Source: Cypionkella sp049896245 (GTDB lineage Bacteria; Pseudomonadota; Alphaproteobacteria; Rhodobacterales; Rhodobacteraceae). Taken from it: 64,000 bases of DNA. Below the pieces are notes generated by a model. That model saw nothing but the letters and a program-made list of their open reading frames with translations, was not told the DNA's origin and made no database searches. The translations under genes and the position numbers were made by a program. This document shows, piece after piece, positions 15,795-23,738 of this stretch (its first letter is position 1; each line of letters opens with the position of its first letter). The stretch lies in contig NZ_JAFCTX010000024.1 in the NCBI RefSeq assembly GCF_049896245.1, positions 9,497 to 73,496 on the forward strand. The letters run 5' to 3'.

Positions 15795-17201
15795 TTAGAC
15801 GCGCTTACCCCAAAGATCATACTCGCCGGCTTCTTCCACCGTCACCGTGACCATATCGCCGGGGTTCAGGCCCTCGAACCCTTCGTCGATGAACAGGTTG
15901 CCGTCGATTTCCGGCGCATCAGCCATGGTGCGGCAGGTGGCGCCTTCGTCATCAACCTCATCAACGATAACTTGCAGGGTATGGCCGACTTTGGCCTCCA
16001 GTTTGGCCTCTGATATTGCTTGAGCCTTCTCCATGAAGCGGTCCCAACGCTGTTGTTTCACCTCATCCGGCACATGGTCGGGCAGGTCATTGCTGCGCGC
16101 GCCCGCGACGTTCTCATATTGGAAGCAGCCGACGCGGTCGAGTTGCGCTTCATCCATCCAATCCAGCAAGGTCTGGAATTCGGCCTCGGTTTCGCCCGGA
16201 TAACCGACGATGAAGGTCGAGCGCAGGGTAATATCCGGGCAGACGCTGCGCCATGCAGCGATCTCGTCAAGGGTTTTGGCGGCGGCAGCGGGGCGGGCCA
16301 TCCGCCGCAAAACGCCCGGATCGGCATGCTGGAACGGGATATCGAGATAGGGCAGGATCAGCCCCTCGGCCATCAGCGGGATCAGTTGGCGGACATGTGG
16401 GTAGGGGTAGACGTAGTGCAGGCGGACCCACGGTTTGGTCTCGCCGCCGAGATGGCCCATGGCGCGGGCAAGGTCAGTGATATGGGCGCGGACTTCGCCG
16501 CCCTTCCACGGGCTAAGGTCATGCTTGCGGTCCACCCCGTAGGCGGATGTATCCTGAGAAATCACCAGCAGTTCGCGCACGCCGGCCTCAATCAGCTTTT
16601 CCGCCTCACGCAGCACGGCATGGGCGGGGCGGGATGCGAGCTGTCCGCGCATGTCGGGGATGATGCAGAACTTGCATTTGTGGTTACAGCCCTCGGAAAT
16701 CTTCAGATAGCTGTAGTGGCGCGGGGTCAGGCTGACGGCGGTGGCGGGCAGCAGATCAATGAATGGGTCGGGTTTGGCGGGAACGGCTTTGTGGACGGCA
16801 TCGAGCACCGCCTCGTATTGATGCGGGCCTGTCACGGCGAGAACTTTCGGATGTGCGCCGGTGATATATTCGGGTTCCGCCCCCAGACAGCCGGTGACGA
16901 TGACGCGACCGTTCTCGGCGAGGGCCTCACCAATAGCCTCCAGGGATTCAGCTTTGGCGCTGTCGAGGAAGCCGCAGGTGTTGACGATCACCGCATCGGC
17001 CCCTTTGTAATCGGGGCTGATCGCGTAGCCTTCGGCGCGCAGCCGGGTGAGGATGCGTTCTGAGTCCACGAGGGCTTTTGGGCAGCCGAGCGAGACCATG
17101 CCGATGGTGGGCTGGCCGGGTCGGATGGGTTCGCTGAAACTGGGTTTCGGTGCGAGGTCTGGGCGGAGCCCGAGGTTGGGCATGGGCGGATTTTGCGACA
17201 T
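15795..17201 (-). CDS. rimO: Ribosomal protein S12 methylthiotransferase RimO
   Basis: This radical-SAM enzyme adds a methylthio group to a conserved Asp of ribosomal protein S12. It is 468 residues. The N-terminal UPF0004 domain has MVSLGCPKALVDSE and VNTCGFLDSAKAES with the auxiliary-cluster cysteines. The radical-SAM motif is SEGCNHKCKFCIIPDMRG (Cx3Cx2C). The C-terminal TRAM domain ends near GEYDLWGKRV. The frame is open 60 codons further upstream, but that segment is proline-rich and unlike the family, so I start at MSQNPP (17201). No clear Shine-Dalgarno is visible. The 275-bp gap upstream contains no gene I can support. Confidence 0.93.
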   Translation of the reverse strand: MSQNPPMPNLGLRPDLAPKPSFSEPIRPGQPTIGMVSLGCPKALVDSERILTRLRAEGYAISPDYKGADAVIVNTCGFLDSAKAESLEAIGEALAENGRVIVTGCLGAEPEYITGAHPKVLAVTGPHQYEAVLDAVHKAVPAKPDPFIDLLPATAVSLTPRHYSYLKISEGCNHKCKFCIIPDMRGQLASRPAHAVLREAEKLIEAGVRELLVISQDTSAYGVDRKHDLSPWKGGEVRAHITDLARAMGHLGGETKPWVRLHYVYPYPHVRQLIPLMAEGLILPYLDIPFQHADPGVLRRMARPAAAAKTLDEIAAWRSVCPDITLRSTFIVGYPGETEAEFQTLLDWMDEAQLDRVGCFQYENVAGARSNDLPDHVPDEVKQQRWDRFMEKAQAISEAKLEAKVGHTLQVIVDEVDDEGATCRTMADAPEIDGNLFIDEGFEGLNPGDMVTVTVEEAGEYDLWGKRV

Positions 17202-17476
17202 TGGGAAGGGTATATATTGAAACGCGGCGTCGCGGTAGGGGGTGCCCATGCGTGGACAGCGGGGCGGTTTGTGGCAAATCAAGCGGTTAGGCTGCGGGGT
17301 GGGTAAGGAATTTAAGGTTTGTGGGCGAGGTGGTTGTTTGAGGTGGCACCGCAGCATGGGCGGTACAAAGCCGCGCTGCACATTGTCCCAGCCGCAGCGA
17401 GAACGATTTCGGCATCAGATCAATCACCGCAGCAGCACCGCTTGCACCTTCAGCAGCCTGTTTGCAGTATTGGGGC

Positions 17477-18478
17477 CTAAGTCTCTAACAGAGCGGTTTT
17501 TATATCCAAGGTCACCGATATACCGGCTTTCGACCAATCATATTCGATTGTTCCCCCCAGCGACCCTTCGACGGCGTTGCGCACCAAGCTGCGGCCATAG
17601 CCTTTGCGGTCTAACGGGTTAGAGGCATCTGGACCGCCCTGTTCGGTCCAAACGAAGCGTACTTTATCTTCGACCTGCGTGCCTGATATGTCCAGCACAC
17701 CTTCTTCCGACGAAAGTGATCCGTATTTCAACGAGTTTGTTGCAAGTTCGTGCACGATAAGCGCCAAGGCGGTTGCTGCATTTTCACCAACGCCCATCCT
17801 TGGAACCGAAATGCGGATGCGCCCGGCGAACGCGCCTTGGTTATCATATGGTGCCAGCAAAACCGCAAAAATATCGCCAAGAAGCGCCGCTGTGCCTTGA
17901 TGCCCCGGCAAAGGACGGACCAGATCGTGTGCGCGACCCAAGGCCGTAAGTCTGTTCATCAACTGACTTGTCATATCCTCGACGCCAGAGGCGGACCGGG
18001 AGGTGATTTTAGCCAGCACCGATGCAATGGTCAGAAGGTTCTTCACCCGATGGCTCATTTCACCGGCAAGCAGTTCGTTGCTTTCTTCCGCCTGTTTGCG
18101 GGCGGTGACGTCGAGGAACACACCCATCATCACGCGCCTTAAGATGTCTTCATCGCTGCCGCGACCCCGCGCGGAAATCCAGCGAACCTTTTGTCCGATG
18201 AGTGTTCGGAAATCTATTTCATACGGCCCGACGATAGACCGCGTCGCCAGAAAGGCAGCCTGCACGCGATCACGGTCTGCAGGATGAATTTTGGCGGAAA
18301 GCTGGGCGAAAGTTACCTCATCCTTTGGACGAACATCCCACAATTCGATGCCGCGCTCGTCGAGGTCGAGTTTGTCCGTATCGACATTCCATGACCACAA
18401 AGCAATGCCCGCCGCGTCAACTGCTTTGCGCAGCGCGTTTTCGCTCCATCTTTCCAGTGGGTTGGATTTGCTGTCCAC
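17477..18478 (-). CDS. PAS-domain HWE-family histidine kinase
   Basis: This is a soluble 333-residue sensor kinase. Residues about 15-130 form a PAS/PAC domain (AGIALWSWNVDTDKLDLDE to MGVFLDVTARKQAEE). The kinase core is of the HWE/HisKA_2 type: H143 in EMSHRVKNLLTIAS, the HELATNSLKYGSL box and the W-x-E signature in VWTEQGG. This class is common in alphaproteobacterial light, redox and general-stress signalling. No response regulator lies beside it, so its partner is elsewhere. The PAS domain lacks an obvious LOV cysteine motif. It is flanked on the upstream side by hairpins. Confidence 0.88.
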   Translation of the reverse strand: MDSKSNPLERWSENALRKAVDAAGIALWSWNVDTDKLDLDERGIELWDVRPKDEVTFAQLSAKIHPADRDRVQAAFLATRSIVGPYEIDFRTLIGQKVRWISARGRGSDEDILRRVMMGVFLDVTARKQAEESNELLAGEMSHRVKNLLTIASVLAKITSRSASGVEDMTSQLMNRLTALGRAHDLVRPLPGHQGTAALLGDIFAVLLAPYDNQGAFAGRIRISVPRMGVGENAATALALIVHELATNSLKYGSLSSEEGVLDISGTQVEDKVRFVWTEQGGPDASNPLDRKGYGRSLVRNAVEGSLGGTIEYDWSKAGISVTLDIKTALLET

Positions 18479-18606
18479 AGGACCTCTACAACTTGGGCGT
18501 ACAACACTTATCGCGAAATCATAGATGATGATTGTCCGATGCCGTCAAGCGCCGAATTCCATCCCAATCGCGTGCGACTTGACTGTGTTGGACTTTGCCA
18601 TTGACT

Positions 18607-18631
18607 GAACGCCGCTTTCTAAACGGCGTTC
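18607..18631. terminator. Hairpin in the kinase/ppk2 gap
   Basis: GAACGCCG and CGGCGTTC arms enclose a 9-nt loop. It lies between the ppk2 stop and the kinase start, both on the minus strand, and may assist termination of ppk2 together with the larger inverted repeat beside it. Confidence 0.4.
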
Positions 18632-18661
18632 TGCCCCGTCAGCGGCTTACAAAATACGCCA

Positions 18662-18729
18662 CGCCGCCCCGGCCTTGAGCCGGGGCCTCTGCTTATACCA
18701 TGAGGCCCCGGCTCAAGGCCGGGGCGGCG
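18662..18729. repeat. Perfect 28-bp inverted repeat
   Basis: Arms 18662-18689 and 18702-18729 are exact reverse complements around a 12-nt loop (TGCTTATACCAT). Each arm contains an internal CCCCGGCcttgaGCCGGGG dyad, the same unit as the CCGG-rich repeats at 15707, 15752 and 23124. It sits 17 bp after the ppk2 stop and would form a very stable hairpin, probably the ppk2 terminator as well as a mobile REP-like unit. Confidence 0.75.
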
Positions 18730-18746
18730 AGGAGCGGGCGGGAATA

Positions 18747-19679
18747 TCAGTATTTTCCCGGCACATACAACTCCGGCGGCAGGACTGCGCGCTCATACTG
18801 TGGATTAAAAACCCGGTTTGGCAGCGTCACGTCTTCATGCGGCACTGGTTCGTAGGGGAATTGCTGCAGCAGGTGGTCGATGCAGTTTAACCGCGCGCGT
18901 TTTTTGTCGTTGCCCTCAACAATATACCACGGGGCTTCGGCGATATTGGTGCGGGCCATCATTTCTTCTTTGGCCTTGGTATATTGCTCCCAGCGCACGC
19001 GGGATTGCAGGTCCATCGGCGAGAGTTTCCACTGCTTCATCGGGTCGTGAATCCGCATCAGGAAGCGCATTTGCTGTTCTTCATCGGTGATCGAGAACCA
19101 GTATTTGATCACGGTAATGCCGGAACGCACCAGCATCCGTTCAAATTCCGGCACGTCGTTGAAGAATTGCTCGACCTGATCGTCGTCGGCAAAACCCATC
19201 ACGCGCTCGACTCCGGCGCGGTTATACCAAGAGCGGTCGAACAGCACGATTTCGCCGCCTGCGGGCAGGTGCGGCACATAGCGTTGGAAATACCACTGGG
19301 TTTTTTCGCGGTCAGACGGCGCGGGCAGGGCCACGACGCGGACGACGCGCGGGTTCAGGCGCTGGCTGATGCGTTTGATCACGCCGCCTTTGCCCGCCGA
19401 ATCGCGGCCCTCAAACAGCACGACGACCTTTTTCTTGTGGTAGGACACCCAGTCTTGCAGCTTGATCAACTCGGATTGCAGGCGGATCAGCGATTGGAAA
19501 TAGATGTGACGGTCGATGCCGTCTGGGTGCTTGTCTTTGTAAATCTTGGAGATTTCGAGGGAAAGCTGGGCGTCTTCCAGTTCCAGCTCGTATTCCTCAT
19601 CAAAAGCATCGGCGAGTTCTGCTTCCAGCCAGTCGAGCGCTTGCGGGCTGGGGGTGTTGGGCGACGATGTGTCTGGCAT
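18747..19679 (-). CDS. ppk2: Polyphosphate kinase 2 family protein
   Basis: This cytoplasmic P-loop kinase transfers phosphate between polyphosphate and nucleotides, with class I PPK2 usually making ATP/GTP from ADP/GDP. Its 310 residues match the family. Walker A is GRDSAGKGG at 91-99, the lid region follows (NPRVVRVVALPAPSDREKTQ), and Walker B with FDRSWYNRAGVE matches the PPK2 signature. The N-terminal 50 residues are acidic, as usual. It is monocistronic, with inverted repeats downstream and a divergent AsmA-like gene upstream. Confidence 0.93.
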   Translation of the reverse strand: MPDTSSPNTPSPQALDWLEAELADAFDEEYELELEDAQLSLEISKIYKDKHPDGIDRHIYFQSLIRLQSELIKLQDWVSYHKKKVVVLFEGRDSAGKGGVIKRISQRLNPRVVRVVALPAPSDREKTQWYFQRYVPHLPAGGEIVLFDRSWYNRAGVERVMGFADDDQVEQFFNDVPEFERMLVRSGITVIKYWFSITDEEQQMRFLMRIHDPMKQWKLSPMDLQSRVRWEQYTKAKEEMMARTNIAEAPWYIVEGNDKKRARLNCIDHLLQQFPYEPVPHEDVTLPNRVFNPQYERAVLPPELYVPGKY

Positions 19680-19831
19680 GCTGGCCTCCTGTTTCGGTGG
19701 CGATAAATCAGGGCAATGTAACAGGGCGGTGACGCAGGCATATCGGGCGAAGTGTTGCCAATCGGCGGTGAATGGCTTGTTTGCGGGGGGGTTGCGGGTA
19801 GACTCGGGGTGTGGGTCACTGTGAGGGTATT

Positions 19832-21826
19832 ATGCGTTGGATCATTCGTTCGGTTATCGCGCTGGTTTTGCTGGCGATTGTGCTGGTTGGGTCTGTGTTT
19901 CTGATCCCGGCAGAGAAGGTCGCGGGCATTGCGGTGGCGAAGTTCAATGCGCTGACCGGGCGGGAACTGGTGATCTCGGGCGCGGTGCGGCCCACAATCT
20001 GGCCGCAGCTGGGGGTGACGACCGGGCCGATTTCGATTTCCAACGCGGAGTGGTCGGATGAGGGGCCGATGGTGCAGGCCGAGGGGCTGTCGATCTCGCT
20101 GGATCTGGCGGCGCTGATCGCGGGAGATGTGAAGATCACCGGGGTCGAGGCGATCAATCCGAAGATCGTGTTGGAGCGGTCCAAGACCGGGGCGGAGAAT
20201 TGGGTGTTTGGCGGCGGCGCTGCGGGCGGCACGGTGTCACCGGCGACGCCGGGGGTGGGGCAGCCGTTCACTTTGGACAAGGCCTCGGTGTCGGGTGGCG
20301 CTTTGGTGTTTGCCGATCATGCAGCGGGGGTGCGCTATGAGATGAGCGGGATTGAGGCCACGGCGGCGATCCCCGATTATACCGGGGCTGCGACGGTTGA
20401 CATGGCGGCGGTGATGAACGGGCAGTCGTTTCGGCTGACGGGCGAGGTTGGCGCGTTTCAGGATTTTCTCGATGGCAAGCTGGTGGACAGCGATCTGAAG
20501 CTGGTGGCGGGGGCGGCTGAGGTTGGCTTCAAAGGCAGTGCCGGGCTGGGGCCAGAGGCAAAAGGCACTTTGAGCGCCGATCTGGGCGATCTGGCGGCGA
20601 TCTCAGCTTTGGCGGGGATGGCGGCACCAAAGCTGCCTGAAGGCTTGGGAGCTTCGGACGTGCGCGTGGCGGGGGCGGTGACGCTTACGACGGCGGGATC
20701 GCTGCATTTGCGCAGTGGGTCGGTGGTGTTGGATGGCAATACGCTGGCGGTGGACGCGGATCTGACCACGGCGGGAGAGCGCGCCAAGCTGTCGGCCAAG
20801 GTCACGGCGGGGGCTTTGGATCTGGCCGGGGTGTCGGGCGGGCAGGGTGGTGGCGAAAGCGGCGGCGTGCAGGCGGCGGGCTGGCCCACGGATAAGATTG
20901 ATGTAAGCGCGCTGTCGGGCTTGGATGCGGTGGTGGCGCTGACGGCGGACAGTGTCGATCTGGGGATGGTGAAGTTCGGGCCATCGCAGATTGTGCTGAC
21001 CAATGAGCGCTCGCGATTGGTGACCGAGTTGCGCAAGGTCTCGGCCTATGAGGGGGTGATCTCGGGGCAGTTTGTGGTCAATGGCCGCAAGGGGCTGTCG
21101 GTGGGCGGCGATCTCTCCTTTGCGGGCATGGCGTTGCAGCCGTTGCTGGCGGATTTCGGTGGCTATCAGCGGCTGGTGGGCACCGGGGATATGCGGGTGA
21201 AGTTCCTCGGCTCGGGCGCGTCGGTGGATGCGATCATGCGCTCGCTGTCGGGGTCGGGATCGCTGGCCCTGAGCAATGGCGAGATTTTGGGCTTGGACAT
21301 TGCCGGGATGCTGCGGACACTGGATACGTCTTATGTCGGCGAGGGCCAGAAGACGATTTTTGACAGTTTGGGCGGCAGTTTCACCATGGTGGATGGGGTG
21401 CTGCACAATGAGGATCTGGTGCTGAAATCGCCCTATATCACCGCGCGGGGTGTGGGGGATATCGGGCTTGGCGCGCGGAATTTGGAGTATCGGATCAAGG
21501 CCACGGCTTTGGCGGATGACACCGGCGCGGGTGGGCTGACGGCTCCGCTCCTAATCAAAGGCTCTTGGGCGAACCCGAAGTTCTCGCTCGATTTGCAGGC
21601 GATTGCCGATGAGAAGCTGGCCGAGCAGAAGGCCGCGTTAGAGGCGCAGGCAGAATCCAAGCGGGCGGAGTTGGAGGCCGAGGCGCGGGCAAAGCTCGAA
21701 TCTGAGTTGGGCGTGGTGCAGCAGGACGGCGAAAGCTTGGAGGATGCGGCGAAGCGGCGGATGAATGAGGCGGTGGATGCTGAGGCGCAGAAGGCGTTGC
21801 AGAAGCTGCTCGGCGGCGGGAATTGA
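19832..21826 (+). CDS. AsmA family protein
   Basis: This 664-residue inner-membrane-anchored protein has one N-terminal helix (RSVIALVLLAIVLVGSVFLI) and a large periplasmic part. The early segment AEKVAGIAVAKFNALTGREL and the late region LRTLDTSYVGEGQKTIFDSL through YRIKATAL are typical of AsmA/AsmA_2 proteins, thought to take part in lipid transport to, or assembly of, the outer membrane. A C-terminal charged coiled coil rich in Ala/Glu/Lys (from about 590) is present. ATG 19832 is preferred for GAGGG 5 bp upstream over the in-frame codon at 19811. Confidence 0.87.
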   Translation: MRWIIRSVIALVLLAIVLVGSVFLIPAEKVAGIAVAKFNALTGRELVISGAVRPTIWPQLGVTTGPISISNAEWSDEGPMVQAEGLSISLDLAALIAGDVKITGVEAINPKIVLERSKTGAENWVFGGGAAGGTVSPATPGVGQPFTLDKASVSGGALVFADHAAGVRYEMSGIEATAAIPDYTGAATVDMAAVMNGQSFRLTGEVGAFQDFLDGKLVDSDLKLVAGAAEVGFKGSAGLGPEAKGTLSADLGDLAAISALAGMAAPKLPEGLGASDVRVAGAVTLTTAGSLHLRSGSVVLDGNTLAVDADLTTAGERAKLSAKVTAGALDLAGVSGGQGGGESGGVQAAGWPTDKIDVSALSGLDAVVALTADSVDLGMVKFGPSQIVLTNERSRLVTELRKVSAYEGVISGQFVVNGRKGLSVGGDLSFAGMALQPLLADFGGYQRLVGTGDMRVKFLGSGASVDAIMRSLSGSGSLALSNGEILGLDIAGMLRTLDTSYVGEGQKTIFDSLGGSFTMVDGVLHNEDLVLKSPYITARGVGDIGLGARNLEYRIKATALADDTGAGGLTAPLLIKGSWANPKFSLDLQAIADEKLAEQKAALEAQAESKRAELEAEARAKLESELGVVQQDGESLEDAAKRRMNEAVDAEAQKALQKLLGGGN

Positions 21827-21917
21827 AGGCAGAGATGTGGCGCTGAAGCACACGGCGCAGGGGTGCGGTGGGTTGGAAACCCACCCTACAATGCCGATCA
21901 GCGGCGCAAGCCATGCA

Positions 21918-21944
21918 AAAGGCGCGAGGGATGCTCGCGCCTTT
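21918..21944. terminator. Bidirectional terminator between asmA-like gene and gcrA
   Basis: AAAGGCGCGAG and CTCGCGCCTTT arms with a 5-nt loop lie between convergent genes. The A/T ends give T-runs on both strands. Confidence 0.8.
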
Positions 21945-21977
21945 CGGGTTTTCGGACTTAGGCCAAATCAGCCTGCC

Positions 21978-22598
21978 TTAACGGCGACGGTCGCGGCGCG
22001 CGCTCATTGGTTGGAAAGCGACGCTGACATGGGCTTCGCAATAGGGTTTGCCAGGCACCGAGGGCAGACCGCAGAACCAGAAATCTTCGGTGGCAGGGTC
22101 GCCGATCGGCCATTTGCAGGTGCGCTCGGTCAACTCCATCAGCGACAGCCGCTTGGCGCGCTTCTCAACCTCGCGCACCGAAGCCAGGGCCTCGGGGGAG
22201 ATTTCATTGGCAGAGGGCTGCGGCGGCAAAGGTTGACCCGCCGGGATGATCGCCTTGCGCAGCGGGATTGGCAAAGTGGTGACGCTGGCCGAGGCGGCAA
22301 CCGGGGCTGCTGGGCGCGGCTCTGGCACCACGCGCTCGGGGGAGGCCGCGCGCACCGGGGCTTCGACGATCACGGGTTTGGGGCTGGGTCCAGGGCGCAG
22401 CGGGGTGGGGGCTGCGACCTCGGGCTCATCGGCTTCGACAGCGCCGCCGCCGACGCGGTTGGACAGGCCAAGGCGGTGGACCTTGCCGATCACCGCATTG
22501 CGGGTGACGCCGCCCAGCTCTTTGGCGATCTGGCTGGCAGACTGGCCCTCGGCCCACATTTTCTTGAGCGTCTCGACGCGCTCGTCGGTCCAGGACAT
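21978..22598 (-). CDS. gcrA: GcrA cell cycle regulator
   Basis: This alphaproteobacterial transcription factor binds sigma-70 RNA polymerase and methylated GANTC promoters to control cell-cycle genes. The N-terminal helix-turn-helix reads MSWTDERVETLKKMWAEGQS followed by ASQIAKELGGVTRNAVIGKV, the family hallmark. The C-terminal GcrA domain includes KRLSLMELTERTCKWPIGDP and FWFCGLPSVPGKPYCEAHVS. The 206-residue length includes a Pro/Ala-rich linker of about 90 residues. It diverges from the small gene at 22756. Confidence 0.95.
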   Translation of the reverse strand: MSWTDERVETLKKMWAEGQSASQIAKELGGVTRNAVIGKVHRLGLSNRVGGGAVEADEPEVAAPTPLRPGPSPKPVIVEAPVRAASPERVVPEPRPAAPVAASASVTTLPIPLRKAIIPAGQPLPPQPSANEISPEALASVREVEKRAKRLSLMELTERTCKWPIGDPATEDFWFCGLPSVPGKPYCEAHVSVAFQPMSARRDRRR

Positions 22599-22755
22599 GG
22601 CGAACTCCGGTTCAGGGGGCTTTTGCGGGCCCGAGGGGCCCTGCGTGACAGCAGACCCTATTCTAATCTTGAATGCAGCGGATACAAGGCGGACGCGGCA
22701 ATATCAAGCGCTGCGTGATTCGGTTTATCGGGGCGCGCGGGCACAGGGGGCAGGG

Positions 22756-23070
22756 ATGCATAACTTTCAGGAACAGCGGGCCGATACGTTTGAAAGCTTT
22801 GCCACGGTGGGCCGCGGCGTGAAGCTGCCGAAGCTGTCGGTGGTTGTCTATGAATTCGTCGCCGAAGAGGTCGATACCAAATGGGCGGCGGTGGAAAAGG
22901 CGCTGCGGGCGAAGGGCTTCAAGACCAGCCATGCCGGCGACGTGCTGCAAGCCCGGATCGGGCCGATTGCGATTGATGCGGAAACCGTGTGGCAATGGGA
23001 GCGGTTAGCCACGGAAATCGTGCTGCCGTTCGAGTTCTACCCGGACGGCTGGGAATTGGGCGACGACTAG
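22756..23070 (+). CDS. Possible RraB-like ribonuclease E inhibitor
   Basis: This 104-residue acidic protein starts MHNFQEQRADTFESF with an AGGGGGCAGGG purine run just upstream. The layout of an N-terminal part, then KWAAVEKALRAKGFKT, then a tail PFEFYPDGWELGDD resembles small RraB-family proteins, which regulate RNase E, but the match is by eye and moderate. The same frame is open far upstream through the gcrA antisense region; that part is a shadow. It is divergent from gcrA with 157 bp between. Confidence 0.6.
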   Translation: MHNFQEQRADTFESFATVGRGVKLPKLSVVVYEFVAEEVDTKWAAVEKALRAKGFKTSHAGDVLQARIGPIAIDAETVWQWERLATEIVLPFEFYPDGWELGDD

Positions 23071-23376
23071 GCTGGTCGCGCGGCAAGCTGAATGAGCGGC
23101 TTTCGCCGCAAGGCTTTTGTCTCGCCACCCCGGACTTCGCCGGGGCGGCTCGGGCGGGCGGCGGTTCTGTGGCGGAGCACTGGGCGTGATGTGGAAGCCT
23201 CCGGCGGGGATATTTGAACCAATGTGAAATTGCTCTTTTCTAAATACTCCCGCCGGAGGCATCCCAAAGTTGCAACGCGGGGCACGCGTGGGCGTAAAGC
23301 GACCGACCCACCGCTGCGGTGGTAACGCCGCCGAGCGGGGCCTCGATGGCCCCCGAGGCGGCATGGGTATAAGGTG
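23071..23376. other. 306-bp gap with two kinds of repeat
   Basis: No gene is seen. It contains a CCGG-rich dispersed repeat (23124-23149) and a pair of facing copies of a GCCTCCGGCGGG-GATATTT element (23197-23230 and, inverted, 23240-23260). The two 12-bp ends of the pair are perfectly complementary and could form a large hairpin between the genes at 22756 and 23377, which are convergent. Confidence 0.55.
23197..23260. repeat. Facing pair of GCCTCCGGCGGG-GATATTT elements
   Basis: The left copy reads GCCTCCGGCGGGGATATTTG and continues AACCAATGTGAAAT. The right copy is its inverted head (TAAATACTCCCGCCGGAGGC). Related copies lie at 27144, 61162 and 63491, and as a short tandem at 51879. Confidence 0.65.
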
Positions 23377-23676
23377 TCATCCGCAATTCAGCGCGTAGCT
23401 GCGCGTTGTGTCATAGCCATCAGAACTGCTGCTCAGCAGGCGGCCGGGGGCGCAGTTGGTAGCGTCCTCGACGTAGGAGGCGGTTTCGGCATCGGTCAGC
23501 GGGTAGCGGGCGGGGTAGCGCAACTGGGCTTGGCGGCCATCGGTCATCACCACCAGCTGCGAGCCATCGGCTAAGGTAAACTGGCGGGCAATGTCGCGCT
23601 GGGGCAGGCTTGGGTCGGTGGTGACGCAGGCGGTGAGGCAAAACGTGGCGATCAGGGCGGGGATTGGTTTCAGCAT
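23377..23676 (-). CDS. Small lipoprotein, unknown function
   Basis: This 99-residue protein has a lipoprotein signal peptide (MLKPIPALIATFCLTAC; lipobox LTAC, cysteine at 17), so it is likely an outer- or inner-membrane lipoprotein. The mature part has FTLADGSQLVVMTDGRQAQL and two further cysteines. The start at 23676 is fixed by an excellent AAGGAG 8 bp upstream. Family not recognised. It follows guaD on the same strand, with its start about 62 bp inside the downstream edge of guaD (the ORFs overlap only if the longer upstream frame is used). Confidence 0.75.
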   Translation of the reverse strand: MLKPIPALIATFCLTACVTTDPSLPQRDIARQFTLADGSQLVVMTDGRQAQLRYPARYPLTDAETASYVEDATNCAPGRLLSSSSDGYDTTRSYALNCG

Positions 23677-23738
23677 GGGGATCTCCTTTTGCACCACGCT
23701 AGCGCGGTTATCGCCATGCTGCGAGCCGGGGCCGGCGG

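Noticed and set aside
15597..16013. Plus-strand frame starting in the gap before rimO
   Set aside because: Most of it is antisense to rimO; the first 60 codons have no features and no Shine-Dalgarno.
17202..17381. N-terminal extension of RimO
   Set aside because: Proline-rich, not seen in RimO; ordinary length is restored with 17201.
22246..22755. Long upstream part of the frame leading to the small gene at 22756
   Set aside because: It is antisense to gcrA and would create an unrelated N terminus.
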